Below are positions 13,426-20,856 of a DNA stretch of 24,266 nucleotides, piece by piece. Under the pieces are notes generated by a model. It was not told where the DNA came from, did no database searches, and worked only from the letters and a program-made list of their open reading frames with translations. The DNA is from a virus. A program made the translations under genes and the position numbers. The stretch covers positions 1 through 24,266 of the IMG/VR virus record IMGVR_UViG_3300010389_000135; one strand, given 5' to 3'. The stretch's first letter is position 1, and every line of letters starts with the position of its first letter.

Positions 13426-13967
13426 CGTCTTCTCTTTCCGGCGCTGATCCGTCGGGCCAGCTCGGATCGGTTCTGCTCGTGCGTCTCCGCGTAGAGGCGT
13501 TCGAATGCTGCGCGCCTGCGCCGGGCCACCGTCTCCGCCGCTTTCGTGAGAATGAAGCGCGGGCCTTTCGCGATGCTGCCGTATTCGATCCACAGCGCTT
13601 TGAAGTCTGCGTTGGTCACGTACCCGACCGCGCCGCCGTAGCCGGAACCCTGCGGATCGCCGGAGACGATCTCGGCGGTTCCTTCCAGCAGCCGGTTCGT
13701 TCCTTTCTGTCCGCGCCGTGCGCGGTTGCGGCGGGTGCCCGCCTTGCCGAGGAAGAGCCGGCGCACTGCTGCTCCGGACGAGACTCCGGAATCGAACTCG
13801 TCTCGGTAGTAGCCTTCATCGAAGGCGTCCCGGGTTGCGTTCGATTCAGCTTCCTGCTGCACCTCGGATGCTATTCTTCCGACCGCGTCCCGCATCGCCG
13901 TCGATCGTCCGATCGCTTCCCAGACGCTGTCGAAGTCGAAGCGCTTGAACTCGTATGCCTGGCTCAC
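13422..13967 (-). CDS. HK97-gp10-like head-tail joining protein, GTG start
   Basis: The protein has 181 residues. GTG at 13967 overlaps the head-closure stop as GTGA, and translation begins V(M)SQAYEFKRFDFDSVW. The C-terminal third has the family pattern ADFKALWIEYGS...GPRFILTKAAETVARR, typical of gp10-like neck or tail-completion proteins. A basic loop near residue 110 (LFLGKAGTRRNRARRGQKGT) is longer than I expect for the family and may contact DNA or partner proteins. No in-frame ATG near the N-terminus fits better, because longer frames run deep into the upstream gene. Confidence 0.78.
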   Translation of the reverse strand: MSQAYEFKRFDFDSVWEAIGRSTAMRDAVGRIASEVQQEAESNATRDAFDEGYYRDEFDSGVSSGAAVRRLFLGKAGTRRNRARRGQKGTNRLLEGTAEIVSGDPQGSGYGGAVGYVTNADFKALWIEYGSIAKGPRFILTKAAETVARRRRAAFERLYAETHEQNRSELARRISAGKRRR

Positions 13968-14284
13968 GGCTCCCACCTTCTCAACTGGATCTCGTAGTGG
14001 TGTACGCCGATGGCGCGTTCTCGGCGCATCGGCTCCGCAGCCACCTCCCAAGTCTCCGCGCCGGAGACGATCCGATCCGCGTGCGCTACGATCGCGGATC
14101 TTGTCCACATGCGCGCGGTCTCCTGTGTCGACTCTTGGTCGTCCACATTCTCGGATCCGGGATTCTCTTCGATGCGTGCGCGGATGTCTGCTACCTTTGC
14201 CCAGTCTCCTGCGCTGTTGCCGTAGCGGTCGGTGCCCGCCTGCTGCCGCTGCACCTCGACGAGCCGGTTCAGAAGACGATCCAT
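13964..14284 (-). CDS. Head closure / head-tail adaptor protein
   Basis: The protein has 106 residues and begins MDRLLNRLVEVQRQQAGTDR. It has the small beta-barrel pattern of SPP1 gp16-like stoppers (RYGNSAGDWAKVADIRARIE, then TWEVAAEPMRRERAIGVHHY). The family closes the portal channel after packaging and links the connector to the tail. It lies one base after the connector gene and overlaps the gp10-like gene by four bases. Confidence 0.8.
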   Translation of the reverse strand: MDRLLNRLVEVQRQQAGTDRYGNSAGDWAKVADIRARIEENPGSENVDDQESTQETARMWTRSAIVAHADRIVSGAETWEVAAEPMRRERAIGVHHYEIQLRRWEP

Positions 14285-14285
14285 G

Positions 14286-14825
14286 TCAGAGCCTAAACGG
14301 TTCGAGAGCCATCATCTCGGCGGCGTGCAATGTGGGCTGCGGGTTCGCGTAGGTGACGGAGTAGGCGCCGATCGTCTCCTGCTTGACGCTTGCGGATCCG
14401 TCGACCAGGCGGGCGGCGAGCCCGAGCACTGCGCCGACGATCACGGGCGGGATCGTGTCGTAGCCTCCGTCGGCGACGACGACGACGGATCCGGGCAGGT
14501 GCGGGAAGGTGAGGTCGTCGATGCGGTTGATGTACCCGTTCGTCGACCAGGCGTATGAGGCGGCCGGAAGGAGCTCGCCGGAGACGGTGACCGAGGTGAC
14601 GTCAATCATCGGAAAGACCGGGACCCTGACCTGGACGGTGCCGTGTCCGTCCAGCCTGAACTGTTCCTCCTGGCGGCTGACGTGGTGTCGCAGGTAGGCG
14701 CGGACCGTCGATGAGGCGATTTCCAACGCCTGCTCTTCTGCAGTCGCCGGCTCTCCGGATCCGGATGGCGTGAGCTCGCGTCCGAGAAACGTGGCGAGCT
14801 CTTCCAATGTGGCCAGGTCATCCAT
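14286..14825 (-). CDS. Head-tail connector protein (gp6/gp15-like)
   Basis: The protein has 179 residues. The start MDDLATLEELATFLGREL at ATG 14825 overlaps the preceding small gene by 8 nt. The N-terminal helical segment (TAEEQALEIASSTVRAYLR) is that of HK97 gp6/SPP1 gp15-type connectors, whose dodecamer sits under the portal. The middle is beta-rich (VPVFPMIDVTSVTVSGELL), and the C-terminal helix IPPVIVGAVLGLAARLVDG follows. A longer frame with an Arg/Lys-rich N-terminus starting further upstream is not used because it would overlap the 53-aa gene almost entirely. Confidence 0.8.
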   Translation of the reverse strand: MDDLATLEELATFLGRELTPSGSGEPATAEEQALEIASSTVRAYLRHHVSRQEEQFRLDGHGTVQVRVPVFPMIDVTSVTVSGELLPAASYAWSTNGYINRIDDLTFPHLPGSVVVVADGGYDTIPPVIVGAVLGLAARLVDGSASVKQETIGAYSVTYANPQPTLHAAEMMALEPFRL

Positions 14826-14979
14826 CGGCGTCCGCCTTCTTGTTCGTCGCCTTCTTGCGGGTCGGCGTCGCTTTCTTCGTACCTTCTGCATGCAAAGGAT
14901 ATCCGCGCTTCTCGGCTTCTTTGCGTGTCATCCGCAGCCACACCTCCGGCTCCACCTCCACCGTCACCATGTCCCTCAT
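14818..14979 (-). CDS. Small 53-aa Lys-rich protein between capsid and connector
   Basis: The start is MRDMVTVEVEPEVWLRMTRK at ATG 14979, with GGAG 5 nt upstream. The stop lies within the connector start (8-nt overlap). The N-terminal half is a short strand-helix segment, and the C-terminal half is a low-complexity basic tail (TKKATPTRKKATNKKADADG). Proteins of this shape are common between capsid and connector genes in actinophages, where their role is unknown. The basic tail could bind packaged DNA or the acidic connector surface. It is the first gene after the capsid hairpin. Confidence 0.72.
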   Translation of the reverse strand: MRDMVTVEVEPEVWLRMTRKEAEKRGYPLHAEGTKKATPTRKKATNKKADADG

Positions 14980-15010
14980 GTCAGCTCCTGTCGCTGGCCT
15001 CATCCGTGCC

Positions 15011-15064
15011 CGCGCAACGGACTGCGCCCGGCCCGTCTTAGTGGGCCGGGCGCGTCCGTGCGCG
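15011..15064. terminator. Long hairpin 12 nt after the capsid stop
   Basis: GCGCCCGGCCC (15024-15034) and GGGCCGGGCGC (15043-15053) pair perfectly over 11 bp around an 8-nt loop. Outside this, CGCGCAACGGAC and GTCCGTGCGCG extend the stem by about 11 more pairs with single-base bulges, to 15011-15064. No T-run follows on either strand, so it is not a classical Rho-independent terminator. It may be a U-tail-less actinobacterial-type terminator or a 3' mRNA stabiliser that raises capsid over downstream expression. Confidence 0.7.
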
Positions 15065-15076
15065 GTGCTTCCGGGA

Positions 15077-16276
15077 TCAGCTGCCGGACGTGAGGTCCAC
15101 GATGCAGACCGCTTCGGGGTTGAGGACTCCGAGCGCCGCGCGCGCCGTCGCAGCGAAAGCGACCATCCCACGGATGGCGAAGTCGCTGTGCTGCGGGTAC
15201 ACCGCGAGGGTGACCGCCTGGCGCTGCCACAAGGCGACCGTCCTGAAGTCCGCGACGATCGCGGTTCCGGACGGAAGCGCCTGGCACTCGACCCGGGGAA
15301 GTCCCCACACGGTGGGGGTGGCGACGCCGGCCGGGCCACCGAACAGGAAGTCCGTGCTCGGCGCGGAGAGCAGGTCCAGCTGCTCGTTGTCCTCGGGCGA
15401 GACCAGGACCGCCGTCGGGCGCGCGTTGCCGACCGTCCGGACCTTCCGGATCGCCTTGCGGAGCGTGGCGACCGAGTCGGTGTCGAACGTCTGCGCCTGC
15501 GTGCCGGAGACGTTCAGGAGCCCGAGCCAGTTCTCGCCAGTGCCGTCGCCGGAGATGAGCTGATCCTCGACCTCCTCCGCGATGGAGTAGGACAGGAACC
15601 CGTTGACGATCGTCTGCAGCTGCGCCGCGTCCGCCAGCGCCCGGGTCGTCGCCGGGATGAAGGTGCGGATGTCACGGACGGCCACCGACTCCTTCTCGAA
15701 CTGGACGGTGCTCTCCGGGGAGAGGTCGCCCTCGGCGGTCGGAGCCGCGGCGTTCGTGGAGCCGGAGCCGAGGCGACGGACCCGAGCGAACTCCACGACG
15801 TCCGAGTCGGTGGAGCCGACGGTGACCAGGTCGACGGCGGTGAGCTCGCGGGCGTATGCCTGGGTGATCGGCTCGTAGCGGTCGTCCTGGAACAGGGTGC
15901 CGGCTCCGGTGGAGTCGTCACCGCCCAGGATCGTCGCCTTGAAGCCGCCGATGGAGACGGTCGGGCTGTTGGTCATGGACTTGGGGTCGGGCGTCCCGTT
16001 CGAGGTGATGCCGTCCCGCCACGCCTTGAACGAGGGGTCGGCGAGGAGGCGCTCACCAGCGGTGCGCGGCGCGGCCTTCTCGGACACCTCGGGCTTCGTC
16101 TCGGCGAGCGCTTCACCCATTTCGGCGACGGCCTTGCGCAGCTCGGCGTCGGCCTTCATCGCCTTCGCACCGGCAACGGCCTGCTCGACCGTCGCACGCT
16201 CGTCGTCGGTGAGGGCGCGGCCCTCGGCGGCGGCGGTCTCAGCGATCTCGCGCGCCTGCTTCATCAGGTCCTTCAT
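15077..16276 (-). CDS. Major capsid protein, HK97 fold
   Basis: The protein has 399 residues. Residues 1 to about 75 are charged and helical (MKDLMKQAREIAETAAAEGR), like the HK97 delta domain that acts as an internal scaffold and is removed by the protease. The rest fits the HK97 capsid pattern: ELTAVDLVTVGSTDS, ESVAVRDIRTFIPATTRALA, SIAEEVEDQLISGDGTGEN and the C-terminal VTLAVYPQHSDFAIRGMVAF. It assembles the icosahedral shell. GAAGGAG nine nt before ATG 16276 is one of the best ribosome sites in the window, as expected for the most abundant product. It follows the protease gene by 30 nt and is followed by a strong hairpin. Confidence 0.93.
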   Translation of the reverse strand: MKDLMKQAREIAETAAAEGRALTDDERATVEQAVAGAKAMKADAELRKAVAEMGEALAETKPEVSEKAAPRTAGERLLADPSFKAWRDGITSNGTPDPKSMTNSPTVSIGGFKATILGGDDSTGAGTLFQDDRYEPITQAYARELTAVDLVTVGSTDSDVVEFARVRRLGSGSTNAAAPTAEGDLSPESTVQFEKESVAVRDIRTFIPATTRALADAAQLQTIVNGFLSYSIAEEVEDQLISGDGTGENWLGLLNVSGTQAQTFDTDSVATLRKAIRKVRTVGNARPTAVLVSPEDNEQLDLLSAPSTDFLFGGPAGVATPTVWGLPRVECQALPSGTAIVADFRTVALWQRQAVTLAVYPQHSDFAIRGMVAFAATARAALGVLNPEAVCIVDLTSGS

Positions 16277-16306
16277 GTTTATGTGCTCCTTCGTGAGGAT
16301 CGGGGT

Positions 16307-17542
16307 TTAGTTGTCGGTGTCGCTCAGCTCTACGAGCGCGAGCGCTACTGCGGCATCCATTCCCTGCTCCTCGGCGTTGGCCGGGGGTTCCGGCTCCTCC
16401 GCCTTGACAGGCTCGGCTGCTGTCCGGATCCTGGAAGTCATCTGGTCGAGGATTTCTGCTGCCTCAGCCAGCTGTTCCAGCATCCGGTCGGGACCCGTAA
16501 CCGATGCCGGGGCTTCGGCAAGCGTCGCGTCCGTCTTGGCCTCGATGAGGCGTGTGGCGGGGTTCGCTCCTTTCAGCGTCGGTCCGGCTTCCAGAATGTG
16601 GAGCTTGCGAAGTTCGTTCACCCCGTCGACCGACTTCTCCTCGTCGAGAATGTCGTAGGCGAAGCTGAACTCGCTGACGACCCGCTCGGCGAGCAGGGTG
16701 CGGACCTGCTGGGCGCGGGGGGTGTCGAAGAAGGTGCCGCGCACGACCAAGCCTTCGTCCGTCTCCTCCGCTGTGACCGCTTTGCCGATGAAGGACTCGG
16801 CGCTTCCCCAGTCGTGGTTCCACACGATCGGGATGCTGCGGCCCTTCTCCTGGTAGCTGCGGAGACTGTCGGCGAACGCTCCGCGCTTCACCCGGTCTCC
16901 TGCCAGATCGGTGTTCTCGAAGACCGAGACGACGGCGGTGAACTCTCCCGGGCCGGTGTCGTTCTTGGCAGCCGGTGCGACCTTGATGTCGGCGGCGAAA
17001 GTCTTGACCTGCATGTTGGCGTGCTCCTTCTCTGTCGGATCTGTGCCGCGTTCCCCACGCCGTTCGGCGGCGGCCACCTGACGCTTCGCCCAGTCCCATC
17101 CGGCGTCGCCTCCCCACAGCTGCCAGGCAATGAAACCATTGGAAGGCCATTCCTCGGATCCGCGTCGGAATCCGGGCGCGGCCCGGTCGACCTCGTGCCG
17201 GGCGAAGTAGGCGCGCATTTTGACCGCGAGATCGAGATCTACGCGATTGTCGACGATCCGGCGGGCGGTGCCCGCGCCGACCGAAGTTCCTCCTCGCCCG
17301 TACTCTTCGCGGAGCCGCAGACCTTCGGCGGCGGCGCGGCGCATTCTGGCATTCGTCGGCAGGTTATTCTTGGCGCCGGCGGCACGTTCGCCGCCCGGTT
17401 CGATGTCCTCCTCTATGCTGACAGCGACCATCTGATCGATCGCTTCCTGGCGGGTGCGGTGGCATCCGATGACCTCGCCGTCGTCCTTCTCCACTGCCCA
17501 TCCGTTGCAGTCGGGGTTCTCGTTCGTGATATAGTAGGGCAT
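16307..17542 (-). CDS. Prohead protease with N-terminal extension
   Basis: The full frame from ATG 17542 (TGATG overlap with portal stop) gives 411 residues. Residues 1-50 (MPYYITNENPDCNGWAVEKD and on) form a small cap domain. Residues about 58-162 include YFARHEVDR and WQLWGGDAGWDWAKRQV, a domain often seen ahead of actinophage proteases. From about residue 178 comes an HK97-type (herpes-assemblin-like) serine protease with the likely catalytic His243 in IPIVWNHDW and Ser293 in EFSFAYD. It should cut the capsid delta domain during maturation. The C-terminal 60 residues are acidic and Ala/Pro/Glu-rich. Met177 (position 17014) has its own GAAGGAG and would give a 235-aa protease of standard size. 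Confidence 0.88.
   Translation of the reverse strand: MPYYITNENPDCNGWAVEKDDGEVIGCHRTRQEAIDQMVAVSIEEDIEPGGERAAGAKNNLPTNARMRRAAAEGLRLREEYGRGGTSVGAGTARRIVDNRVDLDLAVKMRAYFARHEVDRAAPGFRRGSEEWPSNGFIAWQLWGGDAGWDWAKRQVAAAERRGERGTDPTEKEHANMQVKTFAADIKVAPAAKNDTGPGEFTAVVSVFENTDLAGDRVKRGAFADSLRSYQEKGRSIPIVWNHDWGSAESFIGKAVTAEETDEGLVVRGTFFDTPRAQQVRTLLAERVVSEFSFAYDILDEEKSVDGVNELRKLHILEAGPTLKGANPATRLIEAKTDATLAEAPASVTGPDRMLEQLAEAAEILDQMTSRIRTAAEPVKAEEPEPPANAEEQGMDAAVALALVELSDTDN
17024..17030 (-). promoter_or_regulatory. Internal ribosome site in the protease gene
   Basis: GAAGGAG lies nine nt upstream of in-frame Met177 (ATG 17014). It is the same sequence at the same spacing as at the capsid gene and is followed by the same GAAGGAGCAC or similar bases. 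It would let the protease domain (235 aa) be made without the first 176 residues, whereas the ATG at 17542 has no comparable site and depends on coupling to the portal stop. Confidence 0.62.
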
Positions 17543-19500
17543 CAGAGGCCTCGGTTGAAGTCGACGATGCACTGGCAGTTCGCGCGCTGATCCAGCGGAA
17601 GCGCCGGGTCGCCTGGCCACTTCGCGCCGTTGGGAAAAAGCTCTCCTATGCCGACGGTGACGCCCGAGAGGGACGCGTGCTCGCTGCGGGGATTCTGCGA
17701 GGTGGTCAGCCACGTCTTGGTCCGCCGTCCGGAGGCCTGCGCTGCTTCGGCTCTTCCGAAGTTGAACGTCGCCGCCGCCAGCGTCATTCCGGCCAGCACC
17801 GCTTCGTTGTCTCGCAGGGTCTCGTAGATGTTGGCGACCGCTCCGGTCGCATCCTCCTCGTCCAGGGCACTGCCAATCCGATTCGACATCGTGTCGTTCA
17901 TCGCTTCTGCTGTCGCGGACGCGACCGCGTCGAACCATTCGGTGGCGTTGGTGGCGTCCCAGTCGCCGACGGTCGCGGCGGCGTCCTCCGCTGCGCGCAC
18001 CAGTTCGGGCCGCAAGTCACCGGCCAACTCTCGGTCGAATCTCTCCCGGTCGAACAGGTCGCCGACCTCCGCCTTCGCTCCGTTCGCGGTCTTCGTCTGC
18101 GCTCCAAGACGGGATCGCACCGAACGTCCTTGCCGTTCCAGCGCGGCGAGGATCGTGTTGTTGATGCGCTCGGATGCGCGGTTGCGGATGCGGGCGTACC
18201 GTTCCAGCTCGTCCGGATCCACCGCTTGCTTTTTCTGCGGTTCGGGTGCGGACGCCGTGCCCACTGGCCTGTCCTGAGGGCGGGCGGTGTCCTGCGGGGA
18301 TGCGAGCCCGCCGACGAGAACGTTCAGCGGCACCACCAAGTCGTCCGCGCCATCGACGCTCGGCAGGTTGAGACGCGCCCGCGCTTCGTTCCGAGTCAGA
18401 TATGGCGCGCCCACCGACGCCTGCAGCACGGCGGCCTGCTCCTCGAAGGAGCCTCGAAGTTTGTCGGCGAGTTGGAACTCCAGGTAGGTGTTTTCGTCCG
18501 TCTCGTCGAAGTCCGGCAGCATCTGCGCCGAGAGGACCTGCTCGATCTTCGTGAGCCACGGCGCGAGGCTGTCCTGGTAGAGCTGGCGGTGCTGCTCGGT
18601 CAGGCTGGAATAGTTGGCTTGCCCGAGGCCGAGGAGCCCGAGCGGGATGCCGTATGTGGATGCGACGATCTCCCTGGAGAGCTGGCTGACCTCCAGGTAC
18701 TGCGCGTCGCGTGGCGAGAAGGTTTCCAGCGGCTTCGCTGTCATGCCCTCCTCCAGGACAGCGGTCTTTCCGGATGCGGCGTCTCCGGTGTAGCTGGCTT
18801 CCCAGTCTGCGCGGAAACGCTCGCGGGCCGCTTCGCTCCACTGCGGCGAAGTCGCGGGCCGTTCGATGACGAGCGAGGCGCGGGCGCCGCGCTTCCACAG
18901 TCCTTCCCGGTGTTCGGCGGCGGCGACCTGCTCGGCGATCAGCTGGCGCAACGCCTCCAGCGGGCTGAGACCGCGCCGCAGATCCAACGGGTTGTAGCCG
19001 TGGAAGTGGATCACCTGATCGACTTCGTATTCGATGGCGCCCTTGTTGCCGCTGATCCTGTACCCTTCCGGCGCCAGCATGCTGTTGCCGAAGACCTCCA
19101 CCAGCGGCACCGGCACCCGGACCAGGGCGATGCGTCCGTCCGGTCCGGCGACCTTGATTCGAAAAGCTTCGTCGTATATCGCCAGGTCCTTCACGAGCGC
19201 TTCTACCCAGGCGCTGAGAGTGCTGTCGGGATCGGGCCGCGTCAGCGTGCGGGCGAGCGGCGTGCCGCGCACCCGGTCTCGGCCGCCGTCGTCCTCCATC
19301 CTGTATGCGTGCAGCGGCACCTGCGCGATGTTCCGCGCGAGGAAGTCGACCACCATCCGCACCTCATGCTGCGTGCGGTAGATCGCTGCGTAGTCTGCGC
19401 GGCGCCCGTTGTACAGCGGCAACGTGGTCGCGACGCTTCCTCCGTAGAGATTCGGCGCCGAGGTGGTGACCAGGCCGTCCAAGTTCTCGATGATGGCCAC
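17542..19500 (-). CDS. Portal protein fused to MuF-like head morphogenesis domain
   Basis: The protein has 652 residues. Residues 1 to about 400 are an HK97-type portal: RTQHEVRMVVDFLARNIAQV, then LARTLTRPDP, DQVIHFHGYNPLDLRRGLSP, and STYGIPLGLLGLGQANYSS. The dodecamer is the vertex through which DNA enters. After a Pro/Gln-rich linker (about 400-430), residues about 440-652 are helical and end in the MuF pattern: KTWLTTSQNPRSEHASLSGV, then GDPALPLDQRANCQC. MuF proteins are usually separate minor head proteins. Here one chain has both functions. The start is GTG 19500 with GGAG 7 nt upstream, two bases after the Sm-like gene. No stop or frameshift separates the two domains. Confidence 0.92.
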   Translation of the reverse strand: MAIIENLDGLVTTSAPNLYGGSVATTLPLYNGRRADYAAIYRTQHEVRMVVDFLARNIAQVPLHAYRMEDDGGRDRVRGTPLARTLTRPDPDSTLSAWVEALVKDLAIYDEAFRIKVAGPDGRIALVRVPVPLVEVFGNSMLAPEGYRISGNKGAIEYEVDQVIHFHGYNPLDLRRGLSPLEALRQLIAEQVAAAEHREGLWKRGARASLVIERPATSPQWSEAARERFRADWEASYTGDAASGKTAVLEEGMTAKPLETFSPRDAQYLEVSQLSREIVASTYGIPLGLLGLGQANYSSLTEQHRQLYQDSLAPWLTKIEQVLSAQMLPDFDETDENTYLEFQLADKLRGSFEEQAAVLQASVGAPYLTRNEARARLNLPSVDGADDLVVPLNVLVGGLASPQDTARPQDRPVGTASAPEPQKKQAVDPDELERYARIRNRASERINNTILAALERQGRSVRSRLGAQTKTANGAKAEVGDLFDRERFDRELAGDLRPELVRAAEDAAATVGDWDATNATEWFDAVASATAEAMNDTMSNRIGSALDEEDATGAVANIYETLRDNEAVLAGMTLAAATFNFGRAEAAQASGRRTKTWLTTSQNPRSEHASLSGVTVGIGELFPNGAKWPGDPALPLDQRANCQCIVDFNRGL

Positions 19501-19502
19501 GA

Positions 19503-19721
19503 TCAGTCTCCAAGCGTCTGTATAAACTCGATCCGTGCCCGCTCGATGAGAATGGTCCCGCTGGCTGGCTGTGGATTCAGTCCTGGCTCAATGACCTCGG
19601 GGTCACGCACTTCCAGGAGCGCGCCGCGCTGCGACATCAGAATGCCTCGGACGGCGCGCCCGGTGTCGAGGTTGATCAGCACCCGCTTCCGGATTGCGAG
19701 CTTCCGGTAGCCGGTCAGCAT
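19503..19721 (-). CDS. Small Sm/SH3-like beta-barrel protein
   Basis: The protein has 72 residues. The pattern RVLINLDTGRAVRGILMS-QRGALLEVRD, a charged break, then GTILIERARIEFIQTL matches the five-strand layout of LSm/Hfq-like barrels (Sm1 with LxxGRxxxG, Sm2 with IxRxxIxFI). I see no cysteines and no membrane segment. Two overlapping starts are compatible, and ATG 19721 overlaps the 285-aa gene stop by one base. It lies between terminase and portal. A capsid or connector accessory role is likely by position, and RNA binding is possible by fold. The fold call is from pattern only. Confidence 0.7.
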   Translation of the reverse strand: MLTGYRKLAIRKRVLINLDTGRAVRGILMSQRGALLEVRDPEVIEPGLNPQPASGTILIERARIEFIQTLGD

Positions 19722-20578
19722 CAGCTGCCCGGTGCGGCGACCAGGGCGGCGACGAAGAGCCCGGCGCCGTGTCCGCTCACGATCCCGCCGCCCGGGGTGA
19801 TGGTGGCCGGAAGTGCGGAGGCCATCGTCCAGCTCTCGTTGTTGAGGGCCTGCTGCATCCAGACGGACGAGAGTGCGCCGAAGAAGGCGGTCGCGCTTTC
19901 GGGGATCCCGTCCTCACCTGTGGGGCTGACGCCGATGCCGGAATGCTGACCGAATGAGAGCACCGGCGGCTGCCCGCCGCCGTAGGGATCCTGGACGGAC
20001 TGCACGGCTCCGCCGATCCAATACCGGGTGCCCGCCGTCAGCGTCACCGCCGAAGGCAACGTCCATGAGAGCATCCCGTTCTGTGAGGTGAAAGCGCCTG
20101 CGGGCGGGCTGACGTAATCGGGCGGCGCGATGCGCAACTTCTCGGATCCGGTCACGAGCGTGGCGGGCAGGCCGGCCTCGTTCGCCTCGTAGATGAAAAG
20201 TCGCAGCTCGACGCCTTCGGCGTTGCCGCCTGCGGCGATGGGCGGGTTGAAGGGCACGTTGATGCCGAGCTTGGAGATGCTCGCGTCCGCGTCGAAGATG
20301 AGCGGCGACGCGGTCGCGAGACCGAAGTTTTGCTGACCGAGCCAAGAGACGCCCTTCGGGTGGTGGTAGTTGCCGATGACGGGCGTCTGCGTCTCGAACA
20401 GGCCGACGACCTGCTCGACGGGCGCGGCAGGAGCTTCTGCTTCCCAGTTGCCGGTTCCGGCGTTGTATACGAGAAGGTCGTTGTCGTTCGGCGCGTCGGC
20501 GTCGACGTCAGTCAATCCGTTGAGTGCGGTCACGCCGGATCCTCCGGTTCCTGGAGCGAAATATGAGCTGTCCATCAT
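19721..20578 (-). CDS. Virion surface / fibre-like protein with C-terminal beta-sandwich
   Basis: The protein has 285 residues. After a Gly-rich start, residues about 18-45 carry LNGLTDVDADAPNDNDLL, the short repeat common in phage fibres and receptor-binding proteins ('L-x-D-L-x-D-V-...-D-G-D-x-L'). Residues about 60-280 are beta-rich and aromatic (GTRYWIGGAVQSVQDPYGG, then SVWMQQALNNESWTM), like a concanavalin- or carbohydrate-binding jelly roll. It has two Met at the start. ATG 20578 gives an ATGA overlap with the 93-aa gene. Its place in the head module suggests a head fibre or surface adhesin, though some actinophages encode minor tail proteins here. The receptor-binding role is inference. 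Confidence 0.72.
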   Translation of the reverse strand: MMDSSYFAPGTGGSGVTALNGLTDVDADAPNDNDLLVYNAGTGNWEAEAPAAPVEQVVGLFETQTPVIGNYHHPKGVSWLGQQNFGLATASPLIFDADASISKLGINVPFNPPIAAGGNAEGVELRLFIYEANEAGLPATLVTGSEKLRIAPPDYVSPPAGAFTSQNGMLSWTLPSAVTLTAGTRYWIGGAVQSVQDPYGGGQPPVLSFGQHSGIGVSPTGEDGIPESATAFFGALSSVWMQQALNNESWTMASALPATITPGGGIVSGHGAGLFVAALVAAPGS

Positions 20579-20856
20579 GGCACCTTCATCACGCGGACCG
20601 TCAGGCCCTCTTCGGCGGCGATCCCGTAGGCTTCGCCGTACAGCGGAAGTGCGAGCGTCCTGGATGCGCCTGCAGGCAGCGGCATCCCGTTCTCGACCGT
20701 CACGGCCGGTCCGCCCATGTAGACTGTAGATCCGGATCCGTTGTGGATTTCGTAGGTCACCCTGCCGTCTTTCCCGGCGGAGGCGACGTCGTCGACGCGG
20801 GCGAGACGGACCGCAGCGGTTCCGACCGTCTTCAGCTCTGTGGTGATGCTGCTCAT
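20575..20856 (-). CDS. Small beta-rich virion-associated protein
   Basis: The protein has 93 residues. The pattern VYMGGPAVTVENGMPLPAG, then SRTLALPLYGEAYGIAAEEG and LTVRVMKV is the common phage 'YxGGxxVTxxNGxPLxAG' fold, seen in small structural proteins near the head genes or tail fibres. It probably decorates the virion, but no experiment on this family is known to me. It lies between terminase large subunit and fibre-like protein, with 4-nt ATGA overlaps on both sides. Confidence 0.75.
   Translation of the reverse strand: MSSITTELKTVGTAAVRLARVDDVASAGKDGRVTYEIHNGSGSTVYMGGPAVTVENGMPLPAGASRTLALPLYGEAYGIAAEEGLTVRVMKVP

Noticed and set aside
14807-17590. Very long plus-strand open frame (927 codons) opposite capsid and protease
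   Set aside because: It is antisense to confidently identified head genes and its translation is low-complexity and rich in Arg, Gly, Val and Asp. It is a GC-driven shadow.
16307-17938. Protease frame extended upstream into the portal gene
   Set aside because: Residues before the ATG at 17542 are shadow of the portal, and TGATG coupling fixes the start.
17677-19710. Plus-strand 677-codon frame opposite the portal gene
   Set aside because: Same reasoning: it lies antisense to the portal, shows no recognisable domain and has the composition typical of a reverse-strand shadow.
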